Shown here: positions 1-7,038 of the stretch, one piece after another
How the letters are laid out: each line of letters begins with the position of its first letter
How positions within the stretch are numbered: position 1 is the first letter of the stretch
Assembly: GCA_903868655.1 (NCBI GenBank)
Contig: CAIPWG010000340.1
Location: 1-7,038, forward strand
Direction of reading: 5' to 3'
DNA: 7,038 bases
Source of the DNA: an uncultured Sphingomonadales bacterium
Lineage (GTDB): Bacteria > Pseudomonadota > Alphaproteobacteria > Sphingomonadales > Sphingomonadaceae
Made by a program: the position numbers and the translations under genes
Notes under the pieces: generated by a model
Told to the model about the DNA's origin: nothing
Seen by the model: the letters and a program-made list of their open reading frames with translations, nothing else
Databases searched by the model: none

Positions 1-1964
1 ACCAACCATGCGGCCACATGGGCAGAGGGGTCAGACGGATCGGCACGTGCAAGAAACTCCAGCCGCATTTGCTGAAAATCACGCGCCAGGCCCGCCACCA
101 GCAATCGTTCCCACGGGTCGGACGGCGAAGCCCGGCTCGATGCCTGCTGCGCCCAGTCCAGCCCCAATGCTTCGCCCAGATCGGCAAAAGCCCCGGTCAG
201 CGCGGTCGGGTCAATCCGGCGTTCCGTCGCCAGATGGGCAAGGCCGATCGCGCCATCCATGTCATACAAGTGGACGACACGCGCGGCGACATCGCCGGGC
301 ACCCCCGCCGTGACCAGTTCGGCCGCCAGTCGCCGCCCTTCGACTTGCGCCTCTCCCCGCAACAGGTCCGCTGCGGTGTGCGACAGCAACCCCACGCCAT
401 CGGCCAGATCCTCGATCAGCACCGCAATCGCCTCGGCCCCGCGTCCGGCGCGCAACACATCGGCAATATGCCCCCGCAACGCGCGCGCGGAGCGATCAAA
501 CATCGCCAGTCGCGCATCTTCGGACATGGTCGCGGTATCGAGCAGCGCCCAAGTCGTACCGCAATCGAGCAGCCGTTCGGCAGCAACAAAGGCCGCCGCC
601 ACTTGCGCCAGACTGCAACCCTCTTCTTCGACCAGTTCGAAGGGATGAACCGGGCCCAGCCGGTTGACGATCCGATTGGCAAGCTTGGTCGCGATGATTT
701 CTCGACGCAGCCGATGTTGCGTGATCTCCGCAGCAAACGCCTGATGCATCGCCGGGGGGAATGCCGCGATCAGTTCGCTTTCCAGCACGGGATCATCAAC
801 CACCGTGCTGTCTTCAAGCGCGCGTTGCAGGCACAGCTTGGCCGTCGACAGGATCACCGCCAGTTCGGGCCGGGTAAAGCCGTTGCCCGAGGCCGCGCGA
901 CGCGCATAGTCTTCGGCTACCGCCAGACCTTCGTTCGCACGATCGAGTTCGCCCGCATCTTCGAGCACGTCGATCAGCCGCGACAACGCCGGCACCGCCG
1001 CAGCCCCGCCGCGTTCGGCGACCGACAGCGCCAAAGTCTGCAACCGGTTGTCATCAAGCACCAGATCGGCCACCGCATCGGTCATCGCGACCAGCAGTTG
1101 CACCCGGCCCGCTTCGTCCAGCCGCCCGGCGCGCTTGGCTGCGGCCAGTGCGATCTTGATATTGACCTCGTTGTCAGAGCAATCGACCCCGGCAGAATTG
1201 TCGATGAAATCGGTGTTGACCCGCCCGCCCAGGCTCGAGAATTCGATCCGAGCAGCCTGTGTCAGGCCCAGATTCGCGCCTTCGCCCACCACCCGGGCAC
1301 GCAGGGCCATCGCCGGCACGCGCACCGCATCATTGGCGGGATCGCCCACCGTCACATTGTTTTCGTTTGATCCGCGGACATAAGTACCGATGCCGCCAAA
1401 CCACAGGAGATCGACTTTGGCCTCCAGGATTGTCGAAATCAGCGATTCAGGATCAATTTCAATGACCGGAATGCCCAGCAAGGACTGAATTTCGGGTGAT
1501 AGCGGAATCGCTTTGAGGCTGCGCGGGAAGATCCCACCACCCGGTGAAATCAGGCTGCGATTATAATCATCCCAGCTCGACCGGGGCAGCGCGAACATCC
1601 GCGCGCGCTCTTCCCATGACTTGGCCGCATCGGGATCGGGATCGAGAAAAATGTGACGATGATCGAACGCCGCCACCAGTTTGATCGAACGGCTGAGCAG
1701 CATTCCGTTGCCAAACACGTCGCCCGACATATCGCCCACGCCGATCACGCGAACGGGATCGGCTTGCACATCGACGCCCAATTCACGGAAATGGCGCTGA
1801 ACCGAAATCCACGCGCCGCGCGCGGTAATACCCATCGCCTTGTGGTCATAGCCTTTGGAACCACCGCTGGCGAACGCATCATCCAGCCAGAAACCGTGTT
1901 CATCGGCAATGGCGTTGGCCACGTCGGAAAAAGTGGCTGTGCCCTTGTCGGCGGCAACGACGAA
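1..1964 (-). CDS. NAD-glutamate dehydrogenase, C-terminal part in the second frame (partial)
   Basis: Reading the minus strand from 1964 in the frame shifted by one base gives 654 codons without a stop to the window edge. It begins FVVAADKGTATFSDVANAIA, exactly what should follow DGDDPY in this family. It carries GVGDMSGDVFGNGML, a DHRHIFLDPDPD segment, WFGGIGTYV, VVGEGANLGLTQ and NTDFIDNSAGVDCSDNEVNI, then the helical C-terminal region with GNGFTRPELAVILS. It has no plausible start or ribosome site of its own, since it is the continuation of the preceding frame. The reading frame is still open at base 3, so the true C-terminus lies outside the window. Confidence 0.9.
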
Positions 1965-4560
1965 AATAGGGATCATCGCCATCCTGGATGACCACGCCTG
2001 CGGGATGAACGACGTCGCCGTCGACCAGATTATCGGTCAGCGACAGCAGCGCACGGATAAATACCTGATAGCTCGCACGCCCCTCGGCCAGCCATCCATC
2101 GCGGTCGCGCACCGGATCGGGCAGCCGCTTGGGATAGAACCCGCCTTTGGCTCCGGTCGGAACGATAACCGCGTTTTTCACCCGCTGCGCTTTCATCAGG
2201 CCAAGCACTTCGGTGCGGAAATCGTCGCGACGGTCAGACCAGCGCAAGCCACCGCGGGCAATCGCGCCGGCACGCAGATGGATGCCTTCGACCCGCGCCG
2301 AATAGACAAAGATTTCGCGCCAGGGCACCGGACGCGGCAAGCCTGGAATAGCCGCTGAATCAATCTTGAACGCCAAAGCCTCACTGCCCGCCGGAGCGAA
2401 GGCATTGGTGCGCAAAATCGCCGCGACCGCCGCATGAAACGCGCGCAACAGGCGATCCGCGCTGATCGCAGCAACATTGGCCAGACCGGCACGGATCGCG
2501 GCTTCGGCCTGTTCGGCGCCTGCATCGCGGTTGCCGGTAAAGGCCGGATCATGGCGTGCGACGAACAGCGCGATCAGCGCGCGTGTCACATCTGGTGCGC
2601 GGCGCAACGTGGCAACGGCCGCGCCCAGATCGACGGTCACCCCGGTCTGCCGCAAATAGCGGTACCACGCGCGCAACCAGTTCGCCTCTTGCGGGGATAG
2701 TGCGACGCTCGTGATCAACCGGTTGAAACCGTCGTCTTGCGCAGTGCCGTTCAACACGGCGGCCAACGCGGCTTCGATCGCTGGCTTGCGGTCGAGCAAA
2801 GTATCGACATCGGTGTCAGCAGGCGCCCCCACCAGAAAATCGTGGATATAGCCAAGCTTGCCATTCGACAGCGCAGTCGGCACCTCCTGCAGCACTTTGA
2901 AACCAAAGTTTTCGAGCACCGGTACCGCATCGGACAACACAATTGCGCCGTCGCGCTGATAGAGCTTCAGCCGCAAGTCTTCTTCGGCTCCGCGCCGTTG
3001 CAACCGTGCCGCACGGCGCGGCGCCCCGCTGGCGTGCAGCACACGCAGCGCGCGGATATCCTCGGCTGCTTCGGCTGGGCCATAAGCATGGCGATACCCG
3101 ATCGGAAACGCAGCGGCAAAGCGCCCGGCAATCGCGGCAGCGCGCGAGGGGTCTTCCGAACGCGCAAGTTCGGTTTCCACCGCCAGTTCCCAGCCGCGCA
3201 CCATTGCCTGCAGCGCGTGTTCCAACGCTTCCGCATCTGGTGCGCTGCTGCCTTCGCGGATATCGAGCACGAAGCGGTTGATCGCCAGCGCATTGGCATC
3301 GACTTGCAGGCTCCAGTCGATCACTTGCGCACCAATCGCGGTTTCCAGCATCGCGCGCACGCGTTCGCGCACTTCGGTCGATTGCACATCGCGCGGCAGC
3401 CAGACAAAGGCGAACAAGTGCCGTCCCAGCGGCGCCGAAACCAATTCAAGCCGTGGCCGCGGCCGATCGAGCAGACTCATCATCGTGGTCGCAATGCGTT
3501 CCAGATCGTTGTCGGCAAAACTGATCAGCAAGTCGTGCGGCAGCGTCGTCAACGCATGAACCAGCGCTTTGCCCGCATGGCTTTGCGGCGCAACCCCCAG
3601 CCGGGTGGTCAGGCCTTCAAGCTGGCTGCGCATCAAAGGCACCCGATCAGGCGCGGCAGACAAGGCGTTGCTGGTCCACACCCCGGCATGCACCGACAGC
3701 GCGACCACCTGGCCCTTTTCGATCATCGGCACGATGAACAGATCGAGCGGAACATTGCGATGGACCCGCGAATTGCGGTTGGCCTTGACCACCAGCGGCG
3801 CGCGCGGGGGTACGCCCTGGGCTTGATCGCCGTCAAACCAGGCAAAGGCACGGCCGTAGGATTCCTGGCTGAGCAGCGGCACCGAACTGGCACGGCAGAT
3901 CCCCAGCGCACCGGCCAGATTGCCATCGCGATGCCGCACGACGTGCCCGAGCTGTGTCAGCATGCCATCGGCCAGCCAGCGCAACAACGCCGCCGCCTCG
4001 GGATCAGGCAAGGTGCGGGCATCGTCGAGCATCACCGCCTGCATATGCGGCCAGTCGGCCACGGCTGCGTGAACATCGGCCAGTGTACGATGGATTGCCT
4101 CGACCAGCGCACGCCGCGTGCGGGCATCAACGCGTTCGGTTTCGAGATAGATCATCGATTCGCGCAATTCGCCAATCGCCTCACCCTCGGGCAGGCCAGT
4201 CAGCCGGCCATCGGCCGCGCGCCGGACCGCCAGCACCGGATGCACCAACCGGTCGATCGACAGCCCGTGCTGCGTAACTGTGGCACAAACCGAATCGACC
4301 AGAAACGGCATGTCATCGTTGATCACCGCGATACGCAGATAACGCGGCGTTGCACCGGTTCCGGCCACACTTTCAATCGCCAGCGCAGGTTCGGTGCCTT
4401 TGCGCCGCGCCGCGGCGCGCAAAGTAAATCGTGCGGCCTCAAGCAAGCGGTCTGCATCAAAATCGGCTGCCTCTGACGGCAGCAGCGAATCGGCAAATCG
4501 TCCGGCGAGGCCCGCTTCGAGCGCGTGGCTGGACATGTCGGTATCAGACAACGTGGCCAT
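1900..4560 (-). CDS. NAD-glutamate dehydrogenase, N-terminal 886-residue open frame ending at the frameshift
   Basis: This is the portion that would be translated if the sequence is correct. Residues 1-865 match the family: the ACT-like regulatory half and the first part of the catalytic domain, up to and including PTGAKGGF. The last 21 residues (after PY at 864-865) are arginine-rich out-of-frame sequence and then a TGA at 1902-1900. The product would lack most of the catalytic domain, including the nucleotide-binding segment and the conserved GDMSGD loop, so no activity is expected. The start is the ATG at 4560-4558 with GGGAAGGAA upstream. An alternative ATG at codon 9 has no better ribosome site. 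Confidence 0.85.
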   Translation of the reverse strand: MATLSDTDMSSHALEAGLAGRFADSLLPSEAADFDADRLLEAARFTLRAAARRKGTEPALAIESVAGTGATPRYLRIAVINDDMPFLVDSVCATVTQHGLSIDRLVHPVLAVRRAADGRLTGLPEGEAIGELRESMIYLETERVDARTRRALVEAIHRTLADVHAAVADWPHMQAVMLDDARTLPDPEAAALLRWLADGMLTQLGHVVRHRDGNLAGALGICRASSVPLLSQESYGRAFAWFDGDQAQGVPPRAPLVVKANRNSRVHRNVPLDLFIVPMIEKGQVVALSVHAGVWTSNALSAAPDRVPLMRSQLEGLTTRLGVAPQSHAGKALVHALTTLPHDLLISFADNDLERIATTMMSLLDRPRPRLELVSAPLGRHLFAFVWLPRDVQSTEVRERVRAMLETAIGAQVIDWSLQVDANALAINRFVLDIREGSSAPDAEALEHALQAMVRGWELAVETELARSEDPSRAAAIAGRFAAAFPIGYRHAYGPAEAAEDIRALRVLHASGAPRRAARLQRRGAEEDLRLKLYQRDGAIVLSDAVPVLENFGFKVLQEVPTALSNGKLGYIHDFLVGAPADTDVDTLLDRKPAIEAALAAVLNGTAQDDGFNRLITSVALSPQEANWLRAWYRYLRQTGVTVDLGAAVATLRRAPDVTRALIALFVARHDPAFTGNRDAGAEQAEAAIRAGLANVAAISADRLLRAFHAAVAAILRTNAFAPAGSEALAFKIDSAAIPGLPRPVPWREIFVYSARVEGIHLRAGAIARGGLRWSDRRDDFRTEVLGLMKAQRVKNAVIVPTGAKGGFYPKRLPDPVRDRDGWLAEGRASYQVFIRALLSLTDNLVDGDVVHPAGVVIQDGDDPYFRRCRRQGHSHFFRRGQRHCR
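1963..1966 (-). other. Frameshift site: one extra T in a T4 run
   Basis: On the minus strand the codons read GAT GAT CCC TAT TTT CGT. The family sequence needs CCC TAT TTC GTC GTT (PYFVV), which has three T rather than four. Removing one T restores the frame for the remaining 654 codons. The neighbouring T5 run at 1927-1931 is in frame and needs no correction, so the lesion is confined to this run. Confidence 0.88.
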
Positions 4561-4725
4561 AGTGTTCCTTCCCGCGCAGCCTGCAATAATATCAGGATCG
4601 TATAATTATATTTTATAACTGCGCATGATTCATACAAGGATAGCCCCGTGTTTTCGGACAGGCAAGGGCCAACCTGAGGGCGTTTAGCAAACCGTCGTTA
4701 ACGTGTGATGGCAGTGGTGTCGGGT
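4561..4725 (-). promoter_or_regulatory. Intergenic region with a candidate promoter for glutamate dehydrogenase
   Basis: This is the only real gap between genes, 165 bases, and it holds the only strongly AT-rich stretch in the window (about 4582-4637). On the minus strand, TTGTAT (4637-4632) lies 16 bases before TAAAAT (4615-4610), a fair -35/-10 pair. An overlapping TATAAT (4610-4605) is an alternative -10. Either would place the transcript start about 40 bases or more before the ATG. TATAATTATA (4601-4610) is a perfect 10-base palindrome overlapping the -10 region and could be part of an operator. No convincing stem-loop terminator for the upstream gene is visible, so read-through from the upstream operon is possible. 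Confidence 0.45.
4565..4573 (-). promoter_or_regulatory. Ribosome binding site of the glutamate dehydrogenase gene
   Basis: The minus strand reads GGGAAGGAA followed by CACT and the ATG at 4560. The AAGGA core is five bases from the start codon, a normal distance. It supports this ATG over the in-frame ATG eight codons later. Confidence 0.7.
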
Positions 4726-5715
4726 TTAATCCGCCACTACGCGCACGGCTGCCATCGTCAGATTAAGACTGCGGCGGCGCATCGCGGGGTCGAATGTTGC
4801 ACCCGCCACGATCAGTTCGTCGGCACGGGTCCGCTGGCGAAAAGCGTCGATCCGTTCGGCCACAGTGCGCGGGGACCCGATCGCCGAAACCTGCCGCATG
4901 TGATCGAGCATCGCGCGCGCAGCTGCGGGCAGATTGTCGCGATAGCCAGGCACCGGGGGCGGCAAACGCCCCGGCGTGCCGCTGCGCAAACGGACAAAGG
5001 CCTGATCCATCGAACTGGCCAGCAGCACCGCCTCGTCGTCGCTGTCGGCGGCGACCACATTGATGGCAGCCATCACATACGGCGCATCGAGTGCCGCAGA
5101 TGGCTGAAATTTTTCACGGTACAGTGCCAGCGCTGCGTCGAGATGATCGGGCGCAAAGTGCGACGCGAATACATAGGGCAACCCCAGCAGCGCGGCCAAT
5201 TGCGCGCCAAACAGGCTCGATCCCAAAATCCACAGTTCGGGTGCTGCACCCAGTCCTGGATGCGCCTGCAACGGCAAGCGCGGATCACCCGCAAATTGTG
5301 CCTGCAATTCGACCACGTCACTCGGAAAATCATCGGCGGCGCGCCCAAGATCCTTGCGCAGCGCGCGGGCAATCCGCTGATCGGCGCCGGGCGCACGGCC
5401 CAGCCCGAGATCGATCCGCCCCGGAAACAGCGCATCGAGCGTGCCGAACTGTTCGGCAATCACCAGCGGGTTGTGATTGGGCAGCATGATCCCGCCCGCG
5501 CCGATGCGGATAGTGCGCGTCGCATGCCCGACATGCGCCAGTACGACTGCGCTGGCGCCACCAACAATGCCCGGCATGCCGTGGTGCTCGGCCACCCAAT
5601 AGCGATGATACCCGGCCGCCTCTGCACATTGCGCGAGCGCCGCCGCATCAGCAAGCGCGCGGCCCACGGTGCCCCCTTCGATCACGGGGACGAGATCCAG
5701 TACCGACAGTTTCAT
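4726..5715 (-). CDS. yhbW: LLM class flavin-dependent oxidoreductase, YhbW-like (luciferase family, group 1)
   Basis: A cytoplasmic TIM-barrel protein of 329 residues in the bacterial luciferase-like monooxygenase superfamily. Members use reduced FMN and oxygen, but the substrate of the YhbW group is unknown. It aligns throughout with E. coli YhbW (about 335 residues, from memory). Shared motifs are LLDL-type start (LDLVP, 6-10), GYHRYWVAEHHGMPGI (35-50), MLPNHNPLVIAEQFGTLDAL (77-96), FPGRIDLGLGRAPGADQR (97-114), WILGSSLFGAQLAALLGLP and FASHFAPD in the middle, and RLPPPVPGY towards the C-terminus. The start is the ATG at 5715, because AAAGGAG (5727-5721) sits five bases before it; a longer frame from a TTG at 5730 would place that ribosome site inside the gene. 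It is the third gene of the operon, 11 bases after the TPR gene stop. It is full length with no lesion seen. Family assignment is firm; the biological role is not. Confidence 0.93.
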   Translation of the reverse strand: MKLSVLDLVPVIEGGTVGRALADAAALAQCAEAAGYHRYWVAEHHGMPGIVGGASAVVLAHVGHATRTIRIGAGGIMLPNHNPLVIAEQFGTLDALFPGRIDLGLGRAPGADQRIARALRKDLGRAADDFPSDVVELQAQFAGDPRLPLQAHPGLGAAPELWILGSSLFGAQLAALLGLPYVFASHFAPDHLDAALALYREKFQPSAALDAPYVMAAINVVAADSDDEAVLLASSMDQAFVRLRSGTPGRLPPPVPGYRDNLPAAARAMLDHMRQVSAIGSPRTVAERIDAFRQRTRADELIVAGATFDPAMRRRSLNLTMAAVRVVAD

Positions 5716-5720
5716 CGCGG

Positions 5721-5727
5721 CTCCTTT
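5721..5727 (-). promoter_or_regulatory. Ribosome binding site of the yhbW-like gene, overlapping the TPR gene stop
   Basis: AAAGGAG on the minus strand, five bases before the ATG at 5715. Its first A is the last base of the TGA (5729-5727) that ends the TPR gene. This decides the start codon and points to translational coupling. Confidence 0.75.
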
Positions 5728-6602
5728 CAAGGGTGTGGTTGCGATGCGGGCGCGGGCGCCGCATGATCGAAGGAATTCCCGGTTTCAGGGCCCAATTGGC
5801 CGATATAGCCGCGCGCCACTTTCGCTTCTGCGCTGTCGGGTGCGGTGGTCAGCACCGAATTCCACGATTTGCGCGCGGCCGCATCGTGCCCTGCCAGAAC
5901 CGCGATCACGCCGGCTTCCAGCCCGATCGCCGGGTCGCGCGGATCGAGCGCCGCAGCGGTTTCGATGAACGTTTGCGCCCCACGCAGATCATGCCCGCGC
6001 CGCGCCAGTGTGGCCGACAGCAGGAACACGCTGGCATCACCGGGCGCCTGCACCCGCGCATCGGCCAGCGCGGCAGCCGCGTCCGCCGTCCGTCCCAACG
6101 CGACCAAAGCACGCGCACGATCGGCCAGAATACCTCCTCGCGCTCCGGGATTGTCAAAATCCCTGACCGCCAATGCACGATCGAACCAGTCAAGCGCACG
6201 TGCCGCCTCGCCATTGGCCAGCGCGGCATTTCCCGCCATCGCCATCAGCGGCACCGCGCCGGCGGCCTGCGACGCAGGGATCGCCTCGACCGCAGCGGCG
6301 AACGCGGTTTGCGCCTCGCCAAACTCCCCTTCGTCCGACAACAACAAACCCAGGCACTGGTTGGGTTGCGCTCGCTCTTCGGGGGTTTTGGCTTGGGCCA
6401 GCCAGTCGCGTGCATAAGCCAGCCCCGCATCATTATCGTCGCGTCCACGCGCCAGGCATGTGGCCAGCCGGTCGGTCGGAACAAGCGGCGCGGCCTTGGT
6501 CACCTGGCGCCGCGGGGTGATCGAGGGCAAAGGGGCCTGGGGATAGACATGCGGGTCTGCCCCAACTTGCAGCAGCATAATCAGCGGCAACAGCAGGCTC
6601 AT
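5727..6602 (-). CDS. Exported tetratricopeptide repeat protein
   Basis: A 291-residue protein that I recognise only by fold. Residues 1-15 (MSLLLPLIMLLQVGA) are a short hydrophobic stretch that looks like a secretion signal, though it lacks the usual basic N-terminus; cleavage after about residue 15 is possible. A proline-rich linker follows (19-45). From about 75 to 260 there are helical pairs of TPR type: CLGLLLSDEGEFGEAQTAFA (83-102), a unit near 119-146 (NGEAARALDWFDRALAV), ADRARALVALGRTADAAAAL (160-179), a unit near 190-221 ending AAALDPRDP, and one near 225-257. The tail (279-291) is rich in Ala and Pro. Two cysteines (50, 83) could pair in the periplasm. TPR proteins bind other proteins and have no activity that can be predicted. 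The ATG directly follows the hydrolase stop; GGAAGGG (6618-6612) lies nine bases upstream. If the N-terminus is not a cleaved signal, the protein could instead stay membrane-anchored. Confidence 0.85.
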   Translation of the reverse strand: MSLLLPLIMLLQVGADPHVYPQAPLPSITPRRQVTKAAPLVPTDRLATCLARGRDDNDAGLAYARDWLAQAKTPEERAQPNQCLGLLLSDEGEFGEAQTAFAAAVEAIPASQAAGAVPLMAMAGNAALANGEAARALDWFDRALAVRDFDNPGARGGILADRARALVALGRTADAAAALADARVQAPGDASVFLLSATLARRGHDLRGAQTFIETAAALDPRDPAIGLEAGVIAVLAGHDAAARKSWNSVLTTAPDSAEAKVARGYIGQLGPETGNSFDHAAPAPASQPHP

Positions 6603-7038
6603 TCAGGCAATCCCTTCCAGCAGGCCAGTCAGCGTGGCCAGCAACAGCGCAATATCGGCAGGCCGTGACAACCGATGATCGCCGCCCTTGATCAAATTGA
6701 TCTGCACGTCACCTGAACACAACGCCGCAGCCAATCGCACGGCGATGTCCCAAGGCACATCGGGATCGGCCAGCCCGTGCAACAGCCTTACCGGTCCGGC
6801 AAAGGCGATCGGACGATCCAATTGCAACAACGTCTGCCCATCGGCCCAGAACCCGGGATACGTCGGGGTCGGTTCGGGCCCGTAAGGATTGTCTTCCAGC
6901 ACCACCTGCCCGGCAGCCAGCGCTGCTTTGCTCGGGTCATCCAGCCCCCATTGGGTAAAATCAGGAGCCGCCGCAATGCCCACGAGCCCAACCGCGCGCG
7001 AACCCAGCTCGCGCGCCAAAAGCAACATCAGCCACCCG
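6603..7038 (-). CDS. Alpha/beta hydrolase, ABHD10-like esterase/thioesterase, C-terminal part (partial)
   Basis: The frame is open to the window edge: the three codons before the ATG at 7028 read Gly-Trp-Leu, so that ATG is internal. GWLMLLLAREL is the helix that follows the nucleophile elbow (typically GxSxGGW) in this family, so the catalytic serine lies only a few codons outside the window. The acid residue is visible in HGLADPDVPW (first Asp, codon 6767-6765, fitting the HGxxDxxVP pattern). The histidine is visible in KGGDHRLS (codon 6677-6675). The segment VRLLHG...VPW with the DHR ending resembles human ABHD10, an esterase that removes acyl groups from proteins and glucuronides; many bacterial homologues have no known substrate. 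It is probably the first visible gene of the operon with the TPR and yhbW-like genes, and stops with TGA directly before the TPR ATG. Confidence 0.85.
   Translation of the reverse strand, partial: GWLMLLLARELGSRAVGLVGIAAAPDFTQWGLDDPSKAALAAGQVVLEDNPYGPEPTPTYPGFWADGQTLLQLDRPIAFAGPVRLLHGLADPDVPWDIAVRLAAALCSGDVQINLIKGGDHRLSRPADIALLLATLTGLLEGIA
6612..6618 (-). promoter_or_regulatory. Ribosome binding site of the TPR gene, inside the hydrolase coding end
   Basis: GGAAGGG on the minus strand, nine bases before the ATG at 6602 and within the last codons of the hydrolase. Stop and start are directly joined (TGAATG), so termination and restart by the same ribosomes is likely. Confidence 0.55.

Larger units (their letters stand above)
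1..4560 (-). pseudogene. gdhB: NAD-specific glutamate dehydrogenase, large (about 180 kDa) type; frameshifted and cut by the window start
   Basis: The intact family enzyme oxidises L-glutamate to 2-oxoglutarate and ammonium with NAD in the cytoplasm, and usually serves glutamate catabolism. About 1519 codons are visible; family members run to roughly 1550-1620 residues, so a short C-terminal piece is missing. Correcting one extra base gives this order: N-terminal regulatory half with the NDDMPFLVDS motif (81-90) and three ACT-like segments (roughly 45-190, 363-435, 525-600); catalytic domain with GGLRWSDRRDDF (770-781), PTGAKGGF (801-808, carrying the family's conserved lysine, here K805), GVGDMSGDVFGNGML (conserved D943), WFGGIGTYV (1053-1061), VVGEGAN (1090-1096) and NTDFIDNSAGVDCSD (1115-1129); then a helical C-terminal region. 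The frame breaks after Y865. The ATG at 4560 is chosen for its AAGGA ribosome site five bases upstream. All other motifs are intact, so the identity is secure. Whether the gene is truly broken or the base call is wrong cannot be told from here. Confidence 0.93.

Noticed and set aside
18..1370. Long open frame on the plus strand (450 codons)
   Set aside because: It is codon-aligned antisense to the C-terminal part of the glutamate dehydrogenase. In GC-rich genes lacking TTA, CTA and TCA codons the opposite strand stays open by default. Its product is Arg/Gln/His-rich and resembles no family.
1955..1970. Programmed ribosomal frameshifting in glutamate dehydrogenase
   Set aside because: A skip of one base would be required at TAT TTT CGT, which is not a known +1 slippery site. 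I see no adjacent stimulatory element and know of no frameshifting in this family.
2737..4476. Long open frame on the plus strand (579 codons)
   Set aside because: Same effect: antisense and codon-aligned with the N-terminal half of the glutamate dehydrogenase, with an Arg/Gln/His-rich product and no recognisable domain.
4681..4725. Transcription terminator after the yhbW-like gene
   Set aside because: Only weak stems are present (GTTT/AAAC with a three-base loop at about 4682-4692, and the palindrome CGTTAACG at 4696-4703), without a GC-rich stem followed by a T run on the minus strand.
5713..5730. Longer start (TTG at 5730) for the yhbW-like gene
   Set aside because: It would place the strong AAAGGAG ribosome site inside the coding region and add five residues (MKGAA) that the family lacks. 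The ATG at 5715 is well placed.
4705..5766. Plus-strand open frame (353 codons) opposite the yhbW-like gene
   Set aside because: Antisense shadow of a gene that matches its family along its full length; the product has no recognisable motifs.
5733..6668. Plus-strand open frame (311 codons) opposite the TPR gene
   Set aside because: Antisense shadow that also spans the TPR-hydrolase junction. The minus-strand product has a clear signal-like N-terminus and TPR units.
7026..7028. ATG at 7028 as the start of the hydrolase
   Set aside because: The frame continues upstream with Gly-Trp-Leu, part of the conserved helix after the nucleophile elbow. Starting here would remove the catalytic serine.
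1..7038. A novel defence, mobile or biosynthetic system
   Set aside because: All coding capacity is explained by four genes of known families on one strand. There are no direct repeats, terminal inverted repeats, integrase or transposase genes, or composition shifts other than the short promoter-like stretch.

Overview
The window is ordinary GC-rich chromosomal DNA from an alphaproteobacterium, most likely a sphingomonad (Novosphingobium/Sphingobium type). This rests on base composition, on the large NAD-dependent glutamate dehydrogenase, and on the residue pattern of that enzyme as I recall it from this group. No marker gene in the window fixes the genus. I see no mobile element, CRISPR array, RNA gene or defence or secretion system.

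All four genes lie on the minus strand, so transcription runs from the right end to the left. From the right: the C-terminal two-thirds of an ABHD10-like alpha/beta hydrolase (cut by the window end), a small exported TPR protein, and a YhbW-like flavin-dependent monooxygenase of the bacterial luciferase superfamily. These three are packed as one operon: the first stop touches the second start (TGAATG, in the same frame), and the second stop overlaps the ribosome binding site of the third. A 165-base non-coding gap follows, with an AT-rich promoter-like segment. After it comes a very large NAD-dependent glutamate dehydrogenase gene that fills the left 4.56 kb and runs off the left end, probably within a few dozen codons of its true stop.

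The one real surprise is a single-base frameshift in the glutamate dehydrogenase gene. After codon 865, in a run of four T (four A on the plus strand, 1963-1966), the reading frame changes. The first frame stops 21 codons later. The second frame then encodes the whole expected remainder of the protein, 654 codons with no stop and all family motifs intact. The protein is cut inside the catalytic domain, so as written the gene is inactive. A base-calling error or a very recent mutation fits better than an old pseudogene.

Functionally, the dehydrogenase links glutamate to 2-oxoglutarate. The three-gene operon looks unrelated to it: an esterase or thioesterase, a putative periplasmic TPR scaffold and a flavin monooxygenase, none with a substrate that can be read from sequence. 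I did not find a previously undescribed system here.
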